A stretch of DNA of 27,493 bases, taken from CAYLZW01 sp964388085 (GTDB taxonomy: Bacteria; Myxococcota; UBA727; CAYLZW01). The notes under the pieces were generated by a model, which was given only the letters and a program-made list of their open reading frames with translations, was not told the DNA's origin and did not search any database. How positions within the stretch are numbered: the first letter of the stretch is position 1; each line of letters opens with the position of its first letter. Positions 7,811-19,300 of this stretch are shown here, piece after piece. The stretch is taken from assembly GCA_964388085.1 (NCBI GenBank), contig CAYLZW010000046.1, forward strand, positions 1 to 27,493, written 5' to 3'. Position numbers and translations under genes: made by a program.

Positions 7811-8686
7811 CTACTCGCTGCCCGAGCCGAGCAGGCTGATCATGCCCTCGAGCGTCTTCAGCTTGCGGTCCGCCTTGGCGTACAGGCGCGAGCTGACGAT
7901 GGCGCTCGCCGCGTGGCCGCCGAGCAGGGAGAGCAGCTCGACGTCGTTGCGCAGCAGCCGATCCTTCTGCGCGAGCAGCTTGAAGATGACGACGGCACCG
8001 ACGCAGCTGTGCCCCATGGCGAGCGGCACCGCGGCGAGGATGCCTTCGCGCGCCGGGCGGCTCGACGTGTGCACGTAGGCGGTGCGAGAGCCGATGACCT
8101 CGGCCAACACGCCCTTCGGCGTGATGCCGCGCGCCGGAAAGCGCCCGTCGAGCCCCTTCTCGGCGGCGACGTGGAAGCTGCTCTCCTCGTCCGCCAGCAG
8201 CACCGCGAAGGCCGACGCGCCGATGAAGTTCACCACGATCTCTTCGACGACGCGGATGACCTCCTCGAGATCGAGCGTGGCGTGCAGCTGGAACGAGGAG
8301 ACGTACATGCTCATCATGGAGCCGTTCAGCTCCTCGAGCTCGAGCACGCGCCCGTTCAGCTCGGTGCTCTCCTCGAGGAGGTCATCGACCTGCAGTTGTT
8401 TGATGCGCGCCTTCTCGTGCGCTTGCTTGAGCGCCTCGAGCAGGTCCTTGCCGTTGTCCGTGCGGTTCACCAGCGCGTGCGAGAGCCGCACGTTGTCCGC
8501 GTGCAGGCGCTTGTTGTCGACGACCAGCTCGGCCACCGTCTCGCGCAGCTTGTCGAGGTCCCGCAGCCGCTCGGCGAGCTGATCGAGCACGTCGAGCGCC
8601 TCGTTCACGCGCGCGGCGGGCGTGCGCTCCGCGGCGCCCGCCAACGCGAACGGTCCCTCGGGCGGTGAATCGGTCGGGCTCGACAT
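7811..8686 (-). CDS. Coiled-coil GAF-domain protein
   Basis: 291 residues, soluble, no signal peptide. Residues 25-125 are rich in heptad Leu with charged flanks (LDVLDQLAERLRDLDKLRE, LLEESTELNGRVLELEELN), a long coiled coil likely to mediate dimerisation. About 128-270 is a GAF-like sensory domain (LDLEEVIRVVEEIVVNFIGASAFAVLLADEES..., ending VELLSLLGGHAASAIVSSRLY). There is no kinase, cyclase or DNA-binding output, so it probably works through a partner. ATG 8686 is preferred over an in-frame TTG at 8707, which would add seven residues; no strong ribosome site decides it. It ends five bases from the convergent TPR gene and starts 50 bases from the divergent mutY. Confidence 0.8.
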   Translation of the reverse strand: MSSPTDSPPEGPFALAGAAERTPAARVNEALDVLDQLAERLRDLDKLRETVAELVVDNKRLHADNVRLSHALVNRTDNGKDLLEALKQAHEKARIKQLQVDDLLEESTELNGRVLELEELNGSMMSMYVSSFQLHATLDLEEVIRVVEEIVVNFIGASAFAVLLADEESSFHVAAEKGLDGRFPARGITPKGVLAEVIGSRTAYVHTSSRPAREGILAAVPLAMGHSCVGAVVIFKLLAQKDRLLRNDVELLSLLGGHAASAIVSSRLYAKADRKLKTLEGMISLLGSGSE

Positions 8687-8736
8687 CGGGCGGAGACTAC
8701 CTTTCAAAGGCCCATTCCAGCACGTAGCGCGGCGCC

Positions 8737-9804
8737 ATGCACCTGTCCGCTCTACTTCCGGCCCCTGCCGCGCAGCTCTCGCGGGGTCTGCTCATGTGGT
8801 TCGAAGGGAGCGCCCGGGACCTGCCGTGGAGAAAGGTACGCACGCCCTACCGCGTCTGGCTCAGCGAGGTGATGTTGCAGCAGACGCGGGTGGCCACCGT
8901 GATCCCCTACTTCGAGCGCTTCGTGGCCCGCTTCCCCGATGTTCAGGCGCTCGCGGCCGCCGACGAGGACGACGTGCTCTCGCTCTGGTCAGGGCTCGGC
9001 TACTACTCGCGTGGCCGCAACCTGCACCGCGCCGCTCGCGTCGTCAGCGACGAGCACGGCGGGGTGTTTCCGGACACGGCCGAGGCCCTCATCGCCCTAC
9101 CCGGCATCGGCGACTACACGGCGGCCGCCATCGCGAGCCTCGCCTTCGGGCAGGCAGCGGCCGTCGTCGACGGCAACGTGATGCGCGTGCTGAGCCGCCT
9201 CTGCGACGACGACGCCCCCGTCGATCAGCCGGAAGGCAAGGCCCGCGCCCGCTCCCGCGCACAAGCGCTCGTCGACGAGAGCGGCGCGCCAGGGAAGCTG
9301 AACGAGGCCCTGATGGAGCTGGGCGCGCTCGTGTGTACGCCTCGCTCCCCGTCGTGCGAACCCTGCCCGTGGGCGTCCGCCTGTCTCGCCCGCGCACACG
9401 GCACCGTCGAGCTTCGTCCCGTGAAGTCACCGAAACGCCCGCGCAAGTCGCTGCACATCGCGGTCGCGCTCGTCCACGACGGGGACTGGGTGTGGCTCGA
9501 GAAGCGCGCCTCCAAGGGCCTGTTCGGTGGGCTCTACGAGCCCCCTGGCGCCGAGCTCAGCGGTCGCGCTTCCGTGCACGGCGTCGTGCGGTCGCTGCTA
9601 CGGGAGCGCGGTCTCGAGGTGCCCGCGACGCTCCCGCGCCCGGTGCGAGTCGAGCGTACGCTCACGCACAGAGACCTGAAGCTCGAGGTGGTCCCTGTCG
9701 CCGTTCGTCGTCCAGCGCGCGCGAAGCCGCCATGGCACAGGCGAGGTGCCCTTCATGCGCTCGGCATCTCGAGCGCCGCGCGGGCCGTGTTGGCGGTCTT
9801 GTGA
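8737..9804 (+). CDS. mutY: MutY, A/G-specific adenine DNA glycosylase
   Basis: 355 residues, normal for the family. It removes adenine mispaired with 8-oxoguanine in base-excision repair. The catalytic E44 is in LSEVMLQQTR, the HhH motif is LPGIGDYTAAAIAS (121-134), and the catalytic Asp is D145 in VVDGNVMRVL. The iron-sulfur loop has C200, C207, C210 and C216, the canonical C-x6-C-x2-C-x5-C spacing. The C-terminal third is a NUDIX-like 8-oxoG-reading domain (LEKRASKGLFGGLYEPPG). Start ATG 8737 lacks a strong ribosome site. It is divergent from the GAF gene. Nothing is missing or unusual. Confidence 0.95.
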   Translation: MHLSALLPAPAAQLSRGLLMWFEGSARDLPWRKVRTPYRVWLSEVMLQQTRVATVIPYFERFVARFPDVQALAAADEDDVLSLWSGLGYYSRGRNLHRAARVVSDEHGGVFPDTAEALIALPGIGDYTAAAIASLAFGQAAAVVDGNVMRVLSRLCDDDAPVDQPEGKARARSRAQALVDESGAPGKLNEALMELGALVCTPRSPSCEPCPWASACLARAHGTVELRPVKSPKRPRKSLHIAVALVHDGDWVWLEKRASKGLFGGLYEPPGAELSGRASVHGVVRSLLRERGLEVPATLPRPVRVERTLTHRDLKLEVVPVAVRRPARAKPPWHRRGALHALGISSAARAVLAVL

Positions 9805-9882
9805 CGATGGCGGGACCGCTGCCGTTGCCGCGCAAGAGTCACTTTTTTGGCGACCGGCGTCGCTGCCGGTAGCCTGTTGGAG

Positions 9883-10629
9883 ATGCCTGGCGCCGCCCGT
9901 CTCCTCACCGTCCTCGTCGTCGTCTTTCTCGCCGCGGCCTGTGCGCCGAAGGCGGGGACGCTTCGCCACCGTCACCCCCTGCTCGGGAGCGCCGCGGGCG
10001 AGCCGCCTTTGTCGGCGCCGGGACCCGGGCTCCTGTTCGGTGATGGGCCCGCGCCGCTCGACACCCCCGAGGCCAAGAGCGCGCGCACCCGCGTGGCGGA
10101 GTCGGCCAAGGCCCTCATCGGACAGCGCAGCGTCGTCATTGAGGGCGAGAAGTACCGCTTCGACTGCTCGGGAGTGACGCGCGGCATCTACGCGCGCGCC
10201 GGCTTCCCGCTCGGGGGACGCCCCTCCTACCGCGGCGAGAACGACGTCTCGATCCTGTATCGCTACGTGCAGCAGAACGGCTCCCTGCGGCGCAGCGATC
10301 CCCTCGTCGGCGATCTGGTGTTCTTCGACGACACCTACGACAGGAACGGCGACGGACTGCGCAACGATCCGCTCTCGCACGTGGGCGTCGTAGAGGACGT
10401 GCTCGACGACGGCACCGTCGTGTTCGTGCACCACGCCGCGGGCGGCATCCTGCGCTACCGCATGAACCTCGCGCGGCCCGACGCGCGGCGCGATCCGGAC
10501 AGCAAGCGCACGCTGAACCACTACCTGCGCCGCGCCGAGGGGGCCTACCCGGCCAAGACCACGGGGCAGCTCTTCGTCGCCTACGGCACCGTCGTCACCG
10601 GCCGCCGCTCGCTGGTCGCGACTCGCTGA
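9883..10629 (+). CDS. NlpC/P60-like lipoprotein, putative cell-wall peptidase
   Basis: 248 residues. MPGAARLLTVLVVVFLAAAC is a lipoprotein signal with C20 lipidated. The domain at about 65-245 has the NlpC/P60-type catalytic layout: C95 in YRFDCSGVTRGIY, H166 in PLSHVGVVEDV, and a third polar position at H183/H184 (FVHHAAGG). The LVGDLVFFDD motif before the histidine is standard. This family usually cleaves cell-wall peptides. Between the FFDD strand and the catalytic His is an insert, DRNGDGLRND (153-162), that looks like an EF-hand/calcium loop. ATG 9883 was chosen because it places the signal peptide at the start; an in-frame TTG at 9847 would add 12 residues. Its last 35 bases overlap the end of the convergent ComEA-like gene. 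Confidence 0.8.
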   Translation: MPGAARLLTVLVVVFLAAACAPKAGTLRHRHPLLGSAAGEPPLSAPGPGLLFGDGPAPLDTPEAKSARTRVAESAKALIGQRSVVIEGEKYRFDCSGVTRGIYARAGFPLGGRPSYRGENDVSILYRYVQQNGSLRRSDPLVGDLVFFDDTYDRNGDGLRNDPLSHVGVVEDVLDDGTVVFVHHAAGGILRYRMNLARPDARRDPDSKRTLNHYLRRAEGAYPAKTTGQLFVAYGTVVTGRRSLVATR

Positions 10630-11047
10630 CGGGCACCTCCACGAAGCGCCGCAGCCGCTTCAGCTTCGCCGGCCCTACCCCGCGGACGTCGTCGATCTCG
10701 TCGAGCGTGCGGAAGCCACCGCGCTCACGCCGCTCCTTCACGATGGCGCTCGCGAGCTTCCTGCCGATGCCCGGGACCTTCGCCAGCTCGTTCGCCGAGG
10801 CGCGGTTCACGTCGAGCCGCTGACCGACGAGCCAGGCGCGCGCGCCCAGCGGCTGCACGGGCCCTTTCGCCGTTCCGCCACAGGAGAGCTCGACGCCGCG
10901 CAACGCCGGGCGCGCACAGGGCGGCGGGAGATGTCCGCCGAGCTGCAGCGCGACGGGTCCGAGCAGCGCGCCGAGGCTCGCCAGCGCCGCCACCAGGAGC
11001 ACCAGCGGCAGGCTCCTGTCGGTGCGTGCGGACGCGGCCTCGCTCAT
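10595..11047 (-). CDS. ComEA-like membrane-anchored helix-hairpin-helix protein
   Basis: 150 residues: a hydrophobic segment at 13-36 (LPLVLLVAALASLGALLGPVAL) followed by a short linker with two cysteines (C44, C56) and a ComEA-type double helix-hairpin-helix at 78-137 (LDVNRASANELAKVPGIGRKLASAIV, then RTLDEIDDVRGVGPAKLKRL). ComEA proteins bind DNA outside the cytoplasmic membrane and pull it in during natural transformation. ATG 11047 has GAGG five bases upstream; a longer in-frame extension to 11206 looks non-coding. The gene overlaps the 3' end of the NlpC/P60-like gene by 35 bases on opposite strands. No other competence gene is nearby, so DNA uptake is inferred from the family only. Confidence 0.85.
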   Translation of the reverse strand: MSEAASARTDRSLPLVLLVAALASLGALLGPVALQLGGHLPPPCARPALRGVELSCGGTAKGPVQPLGARAWLVGQRLDVNRASANELAKVPGIGRKLASAIVKERRERGGFRTLDEIDDVRGVGPAKLKRLRRFVEVPVSESRPASGGR

Positions 11048-11200
11048 AAGGTCCTCTAGGGCGATCCGCGCGAGTTTGATCCGCGACAGCTGCCGAAAAA
11101 ATCTCCCCACCTGCCGCGCTTTCGAGCACCGGGTGGCACGGGTGGCACGACGGTGGAGCGGGGCCTTGCCGCGGGTAGAAGGTTGTGCGACGCAGATCGC

Positions 11201-11671
11201 ATGCACCGGCAGCTCGTCCTCGTGCTCCCGTTCTTCGCCGTGTTGGCCCTCGTCCTCAGCGCCGGCCAGTGCTTCCCGCGCCAGTGCCGCTCGTACACGA
11301 ACTGCCAGCGCCAGTGCGAGTGCACCGACGGGCAGCGCAACGAGATCGTCCCGTGCGCGCTCAACTTCCGCTGTGACGTCGAGACCGGCTATTGCGCGGA
11401 CGAGTACAACCAGAGCTGTGAAGAGATCTGCCAGAAGTACGCGGCCAAGAGCGCGTGTGGCACGAAGACCTGCACCAACGAGGCAGAGTGCGTGCGTCAG
11501 TTGAGCTGCAGCGCGCTCAACCAGCAGACGGGTCAGGTGCTCTGCACCTACAACTGCGACGTGCCCTTCGTCTGCGAGACCGATCCGGGGGTGTGTGAGG
11601 ACGGCTTCGGCCTCGACGAGGCCACCATCTGCGCACAGTTCTGCCCGCCCCCCGCCGGCTGTGGGGGGTAG
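11201..11671 (+). CDS. Secreted cysteine-rich protein, function unknown
   Basis: 156 residues. The N-terminus (MHRQLVLVLPFFAVLALVLSAGQC) is a secretion signal; the residue before the first Cys is Gln, so a lipobox is not canonical and ordinary cleavage is also possible. The mature part has about 21 cysteines spaced as in disulfide-knotted extracellular proteins (CECTDG, CALNFRC, CEEICQKY, CTYNCDVPFVC, CAQFCPPPAGC). I do not recognise a named domain. ATG 11201 starts exactly at the signal peptide; an upstream in-frame GTG at 11153 would add an unlikely 16 residues. Diverges from the ComEA-like gene and precedes hutH on the same strand by 71 bases. Confidence 0.65.
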   Translation: MHRQLVLVLPFFAVLALVLSAGQCFPRQCRSYTNCQRQCECTDGQRNEIVPCALNFRCDVETGYCADEYNQSCEEICQKYAAKSACGTKTCTNEAECVRQLSCSALNQQTGQVLCTYNCDVPFVCETDPGVCEDGFGLDEATICAQFCPPPAGCGG

Positions 11672-11682
11672 TTCCCTGTTCG

Positions 11683-11703
11683 CTCGCGCAAGCGCTACGC
11701 GAG
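11683..11703. terminator. Inverted repeat after cysteine-rich gene
   Basis: CTCGCG at 11683-11688 pairs with CGCGAG at 11698-11703 across a 9-base loop, 12 bases after the TAG of the Cys-rich gene. There is no T-run, so it may be a weak terminator or a site in the hutH leader. Confidence 0.3.
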
Positions 11704-11710
11704 GTCGGCG

Positions 11711-11724
11711 CCTCTGAGCAGAGG
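11711..11724. promoter_or_regulatory. Perfect 6-bp dyad in hutH leader
   Basis: CCTCTG-AG-CAGAGG is a perfect inverted repeat ending 18 bases before the hutH start. It could be an operator or an mRNA hairpin just upstream of the GAGG ribosome site. Confidence 0.35.
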
Positions 11725-11742
11725 GTCGAGCGAGGCCTTTCG

Positions 11743-13299
<1,557 letters not shown>

Positions 13300-13303
13300 C
13301 GCT

Positions 13304-13318
13304 CTCGGCTGCGCCGAG
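13304..13318. terminator. Short hairpin between convergent hutH and Rhs-like gene
   Basis: CTCGGC-TGC-GCCGAG is a perfect 6-bp stem with a 3-base loop filling the 20-base gap between two convergent genes. Its position suits a bidirectional terminator; neither strand has a T-run. Confidence 0.4.
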
Positions 13319-13319
13319 G

Positions 13320-16300
13320 TCAGCGCGAGTCGAGGGCATCGCCCGCCGCGAAGATGCCGTCCTTCACGGCGTCGCCTACGACGTCCATCGCGGCCGACGG
13401 CGGGGGACCAGAGAGCGTGCTGCCTGGGATGTTCTTCGCGACCTCGGCCGCGTTGCCTCTGCAGCGCTGCCGGGCGCGACGCGGGAGCTCCTGCAGCTCC
13501 GCGATCTCCTCCGCTGTGAAGTTGTCGAGGTAGTCGTAGTCGCCCTCGGCGAAGGCGTCGTTGATGCGGCCTGCGACAGCCTCTGTCTGCGCAAGCTCCG
13601 TCTCGAGGAGCTTCCGCTCTTCGTTCCAGTTGGCGAGCTTCGCGGCGGCGGCGGCGACCCCCGCGGCGATCAACGCCACGGTGAGGAACGCTAACGTGCC
13701 GTCCGGATCGACCATGCTCACGGGATCGCTCTTGGCGTATCGGTAAAGGTTCCAGTCCTCTCCCTGGAAGCCGAGCGGATCTTTGCTGGTGAAGCGGCCC
13801 GTCTCGGCGTCGTAGTCGCGTCGACCGAGCTTCACGAGCCCGCTGTCCCTGTCATAGAGCCCGCCGCCGAAACCGAACGGGATCAGGCCCGGGCTGGTGT
13901 CGAGCACCACCGCACCGAACGCGTCGTAGTCGATGCGCTGCGCGATGACGCCGGACGCGACCTCGATCACGAGGCGCGGGCTGCCGCGCACATCGGACAC
14001 GATGCGGTAGAGGCCGCCGCCGCGCACCATCAGCGCCGGCGCGCCCCGCCGCGCGCCGTACACGAAACGGGAGACCTGCGTGCCGGCGTCGTCGAGCTCG
14101 GCGATGAGGCGCCCGTGCTCGTCGTACACGAAGCCCTGGACGAGCGCGCCGTCTATCAACTTGCCGACGCGGCGGCCGTGCGCGTCCATGACGTACTCGA
14201 GCTCCCTGCCGTCATCGAGCGTGACGGCCAGCAGGCTCCCTCGCTCGTCGTGCTCGTAGAGCGTCGTGGCCGTTCCTCCGCGCACGCGCGAGACGAGATG
14301 GCCCGCCGCCGAGTGCGTGTAGCTGGTGTCGCCGAACGTCAACACGCGGTCATCCTCGGCGTAGCTGCCGATGTCGACCTGAGCGCCGCGCGTACGAGAG
14401 CTGAGGTTACCGTTCGCGTCCCAGACCAGCTCTTCGATGACGACGTCGTCCTCGCGCACTTCGAGCAGGCGTCCGTCGCCGTCGTAGCGGTAGTTGCGAT
14501 CGATGGTCACGCCGCCGATCGACTCGCTGACCGCGCTGATGCGGCCGGCGCTGTCGTAGCTGTAGCTCGAGTCATACAGCGATCCGCCCCCGGCGTCGTC
14601 CACCGCCTGCGACGCGAGCTCCGCCCAGGGCGAGTAGGTGAGCGCCTCGGACACCGCCCCGGCTCCATCCGCGACAGACACGTCCGTGACGAAGCCCGTG
14701 CTCGGCGAGCGCGTGAGTGTAAGGGCTCCCGCCGCCAAGAGGCGCTTGTCGCCGTCGTAGGCGTAGTTTACGACATCGCCGCCGAGCGCACGGGACGCGA
14801 CGTCGAGCTCCGCGTCGTAGACGATGGTGAGCGTGCTGCTGACCGGCCCGGAGAGCGCGAGCGACGTGACGAGGTCGCCGTCGTGCGCGAACGTCGTCGT
14901 GACTCCGCTCGGGTCGTAGCTGCTGTGCAGCTGGCCGGTGTTCTCGTCGTACATCAGCACGATCTCGCCGCGCGCCAGCGAGAGGCCTGTGAGGCGCCGG
15001 TTGGCGTCGTAGCGGTAGCTCATGACCCGACCGTCCGCGAAGGTCACCTCGTCGAGCAGGCGGTCGGCGCGGTACTCGTACATGGTCGTGCCGGCGGCGG
15101 CGCCAGGCGCCAGATAACTCGAGGGGAGACCGAATGCGGTGCGCGTCCACGTGTGCACGGGCCCGGACGGCGTGGTCACGGAGGTGATCGCCCCGGCAGC
15201 GTCATGGTCGAAGCCCAGCGTGCGCCCCTCGTCCGTGCTCACCGCGGTCAAGCGCCCGTTCGCGTCGCGGCCGTACGTTGTCACGGCGCCGGACGGATCC
15301 TCGACGCTGCTAAGGTAGCCGCTCGGCCCGTAGGCGCGCGTGCTGAGCCGCGCGCCTCGCTGCACTGCGCTGATGCGTCCTTGGGCGTCGCGCGAGATCG
15401 TCGTGGTAGCCAGACCTGCGCGGCTCCGCGCCGCCAACCGTCCTTGCGCGTCGAGCACGTCGCTGATGACCTGTCCCTCGACGAAGTTGCGCGCCACGGT
15501 CCGCGTGTCGGCGTCGAACACCCAGGACGCGCTGCGCCCGTTCACCGTCGCGGTGACCGTCTGCTGCGCGAGCGAGAAGGGGTCGTTCGGATCGTCGAGC
15601 GTCACCTCGCGCGAGAACGTGCTGACGACGCTGGCACCCGACGGCCAAGTGTACTCCCGATGCCGCACGAAGGGCGATTGCAGCCGCCAGCGCGGGTCAG
15701 CGCCGATCACCTCAATGACGTCGCGGCCGTCGGGCAGCTCGAGCGTCGCCTGCGCGCCTCGCGTGACCGCCCGCGAAGAGGTGCCGTCGGGGAACAACAC
15801 CTCGCGCACGCCGTCCTCTTCGCTGCTGCGACCCGAGACGAACGTCGTGGTGTCGCCCTCCGCTGTCGTCACCGCTACCAGGCGGACGCGACCGGCCTCC
15901 GCGTCGCTGGCGACCAGCGTGACCGCGCCGCCAAGCGGACCTTCGTCGCTGATCAAGCGCCCCGACGCATCGTACGCATACGTGTGCGTGTACCCCGCCG
16001 GATCCGTCAGCGACGTCAACAGCCCGCCGTCGTCGTAGCTCATGTCGACGATCTCCCCGGCTGGGCTGACGACCTGCGTCAGGAAACCGGCGTCACTCGT
16101 GCCGAGCGCGGTGCGGGCGCCGAAGGGACCGACGATGGCTACGGCGAACCCACTCTCGTCGCGCTCGATGGTCGTGCTGTTGCCGTCCCCGTCGATGACG
16201 CTGACGAGATAACCGGCGTCATCGTAGGCGAACGTCCGCAACGAGCCCTGCGTCAGCCCGTGCAGCGTCTCTTGATGGCGGCCGAGGCGATCGAACAGGT

Positions 16301-19300
16301 AGAGCTCGCTGCCGTCGTCGGAGGGGATGATGATCTCGTCAGCGTCGCCGCGCGGCTTGCTCGCGCGCACCTGCCAGATGTTGTCGTCGAAGTCGTTGAC
16401 GTAGACGAGACCCTTCGACACCGCGATGGCCTCGACAAAACCGAAATAGGTGCCGATGGCCGGACCGCCGTCATCACTGTCGACGGAGAACGACGGCTGC
16501 ACGCCGGCTGCCCCCGCGAGCTGCGTGATGATCCCATCACCGCCGATCTTGTAGACCGAGCTCCCACCGGCCATATACAGCGCTCCATCGTCGTCGATGG
16601 CGACGTCGTACGGCGTGTCGAGGGTGTACTCGGTAGCGGCGCCGCCGAGTGCGCCTCCGCTGCCGCCGCCGGCGACGGTCGCGATGATTCCGTCGACGCC
16701 GATGCGCCGCAGGCGATCGTTGAAGGTGTCGGCGATGTAGATGCTGCCGTCAGACCCGAGCGCGAGCCCCTGCGGCAGGCTCATCAAGGAGGCGAGCGCC
16801 GGACCGCCGTCACCGGCGAAGCCATCAAGCCCGGCGGCGTCCCCCGCGATGCGGCGCAGCACCCCGTCGGGGCTGATGCTCACTACGCGGTTCGCGTTCG
16901 TGTCCGCGAAGAACACCGTGCCGTCCGGCGCCACCGCGAGGCCGGACCAGATGCTGACGCACAGCCCCGTGTCGAGCGCCACCGCCTCGTCCTCGCTGAG
17001 CTCACAGAACAGATCGTACTGCCCGGCCACGCGATGAAGAACGCCCTCGGGATCGACGCGCATCAAGAGCCCATAGTCGGCGTCGAGGAAATAGAGCGAG
17101 CCGTCCGGCCCGATGTCCATGCCTCCAGCCCCGCCCATCGGCGACGAGACCGCCAACGCCCCATCGATGGGATGATCATTGACGCCGTTGCCAGCGACGG
17201 TCTCGATGGTGCCGTCGGGGCGCACCCTGCGAATGACGCTGTTCCCGTAGTCGCCGATGTAGAGGCTCCCGTCCGGGCCCACGGTGAGCGCTTGCGGATC
17301 ATTGAGGAGCGCGTCGGTCGCCTTGCCGTTGTCGCCGCTATAGCCACGCGTCTGCTGGCCCGCGAAGCGTTCGATGACGCGGTCGACGTTGGTGTTGCGC
17401 GCGACGCGACGGCTGCCGTCGCCGCGAAACAAGGTCGCTGAGCCGGGGTCGTAGACGTGGTGCACGTCGAGAGTCCAGCCACCGATTCCCGTACCACGCG
17501 CGTCCCAACGGCGTGGTGCCCCCTCGGCGCCGAGGAGATGGCGCTGCTCCAGGTAGACGAGGTTTCGCGCTCGATCCGCCACGATGGCGGTGGTCGGAAG
17601 CCCCGCGAACGAAGCCTCGAAGTCCCCCGGCTCGTAGTAGACGGCCGGATACGCGTAGCGAATCACCACGCTACCAGCGGCGCCTCCCAGGACCTCGCGA
17701 CCGAAGCGGTCCCGGCCGTCCCAGGCGATGTCGAGCGAGAGGTTGGGTGTGGGGTTGAGCGTGTGCCTCGTCATCTGACCCGCGAGCTGAACGTGGGCCT
17801 CGACGGAGAGGAGACTCGGCGGGAGGACCTCTCCCGTCAGCGGCACCTGGAGGCGCCCGCGGCGCCCGGGCACCCGGTCGCTCCTGTAGACGAGCGAGTA
17901 CTGGGTCCCGGGGAGGCCCAGCTGCTCGCCGAGGATCTGGCTGGCACACTCGACGACGGAGCCGTCCTCGACGCAATCATCGTCGTCGTCGAACACAGTC
18001 AGATAGGGTCTCGGCTGCCCAGGCGTCGTCGCGCCCGGCGACGGACCGCGCGGCCAGTTGCAGTCCCAAGGCGTGAAGTGCGTCATTGGCACCCGCCAAA
18101 GCGTCGCCCCCACCGCGTACAGCGTCGCGACCGTGCGGCGCTCATCCTCATCGACGCCCAGCGACGCGAGCGCGACGCTGTCGTCGCCGGCGCCGTCCCC
18201 GTCGACATCGAGCGTCGCCAGCCCGTCCACGATCGCCACCACCTCGATGACTCGCCCATCCGCTGAGGGGACCCAAGCGGCGCGCTCGCGGTCGTAGTAG
18301 CCCACCGGCACGCGGCCTCCGACGGGGAAGCCGAGGAAGTTCTCGACGTAGAACGGCAGCGGACGATCAAAGCGCACCTCGGTCGCGCCGGCCGCGAGCG
18401 CCTCGTCGAGACTCAGCTCGATCGCGTAGGTGTAGCCGCTCGTCGGCGGCAACACGGCGGGCATCGCCTGCGGCCCCCGGTCACCGACCGTGTACTCGGT
18501 GGCGCGCACATGCATCGACGAGAGCGACTGGATTGTGCCGTCCGGCAACACCAGCTCAGCGGCGGTCCCGCTCGGCACCAGCACGGTCCCTCGCCGCTCG
18601 CCGTCGTCATCGGAGCTCACGCTGCCGCGCGCGACCTGTAGCGGCTCGCCCGAACCGAGCACGATCTCCGTGACGACGGGATCGAGCGCCACCAGCACGA
18701 CGTCGTCGAGCTCCGCCCAGCCGAGCCGCGGCGTCATGACCTGGCGTTGCGCCCCCAGGAACCCCTCGCGCGTGTAGGTCAGCGTGACGGTGCCGCCGCC
18801 GTTGACGGCGAGATCGAATACGCCGTCGAGACGGCTCAGGGTTCGTCCCAGATCGGGCTGATTCAACACCTCGATGCGGACGCCGGGGAGCGGCTCGCCG
18901 TCGCGATCGAGCACCCGACCTCGCACGACGGACACGCGAGCGTCGTCGATCGCGCCGGCGACGACGTCGGTCTGGATCGGCGACGGTCCCTCCCACAGAA
19001 AGCGGACGGAGCTCGCGTGGTTCGTCGCGACCGTGCGGTCGTTGGGAGGCGCGACGTCCGCCGGATCAGGCGGCAACTCGCCGGCGTCTGCGAGGGCCCC
19101 TCCTGCGTCGTCCGGACCCGCGTCGTCGTCGTCCGGACCCGCGTCGTCGTCGTCTGGGCCGGCATCGGTGCCGGCGTCGATGCCGATGTCCCCGGCGTCG
19201 ACGCCACTGTCCCTAGGGCCGCCGTCTGTGCGGCCGGCGTCGTCGCCCCCTGCGTCCACGACAGGACCGCCGTCCTCCTCCAGCTCGGCGACCCCGGCGT

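Noticed and set aside
9843..9848. T6 run after mutY as an intrinsic terminator
   Set aside because: The only nearby stem (GCGGTC 9793-9798 with GACCGC 9814-9819) ends 23 bases before the T-run.
13561..13746. Possible small immunity gene opposite the Rhs tip
   Set aside because: No ribosome site and a low-complexity Ser/Ala/Arg product typical of an antisense shadow.
14115..17441. 1108-codon open frame on the plus strand inside the Rhs-like gene
   Set aside because: Composition is that of an antisense shadow (Val/Arg/Ala/Asp/His-rich); the minus strand carries NHL and YD repeats.
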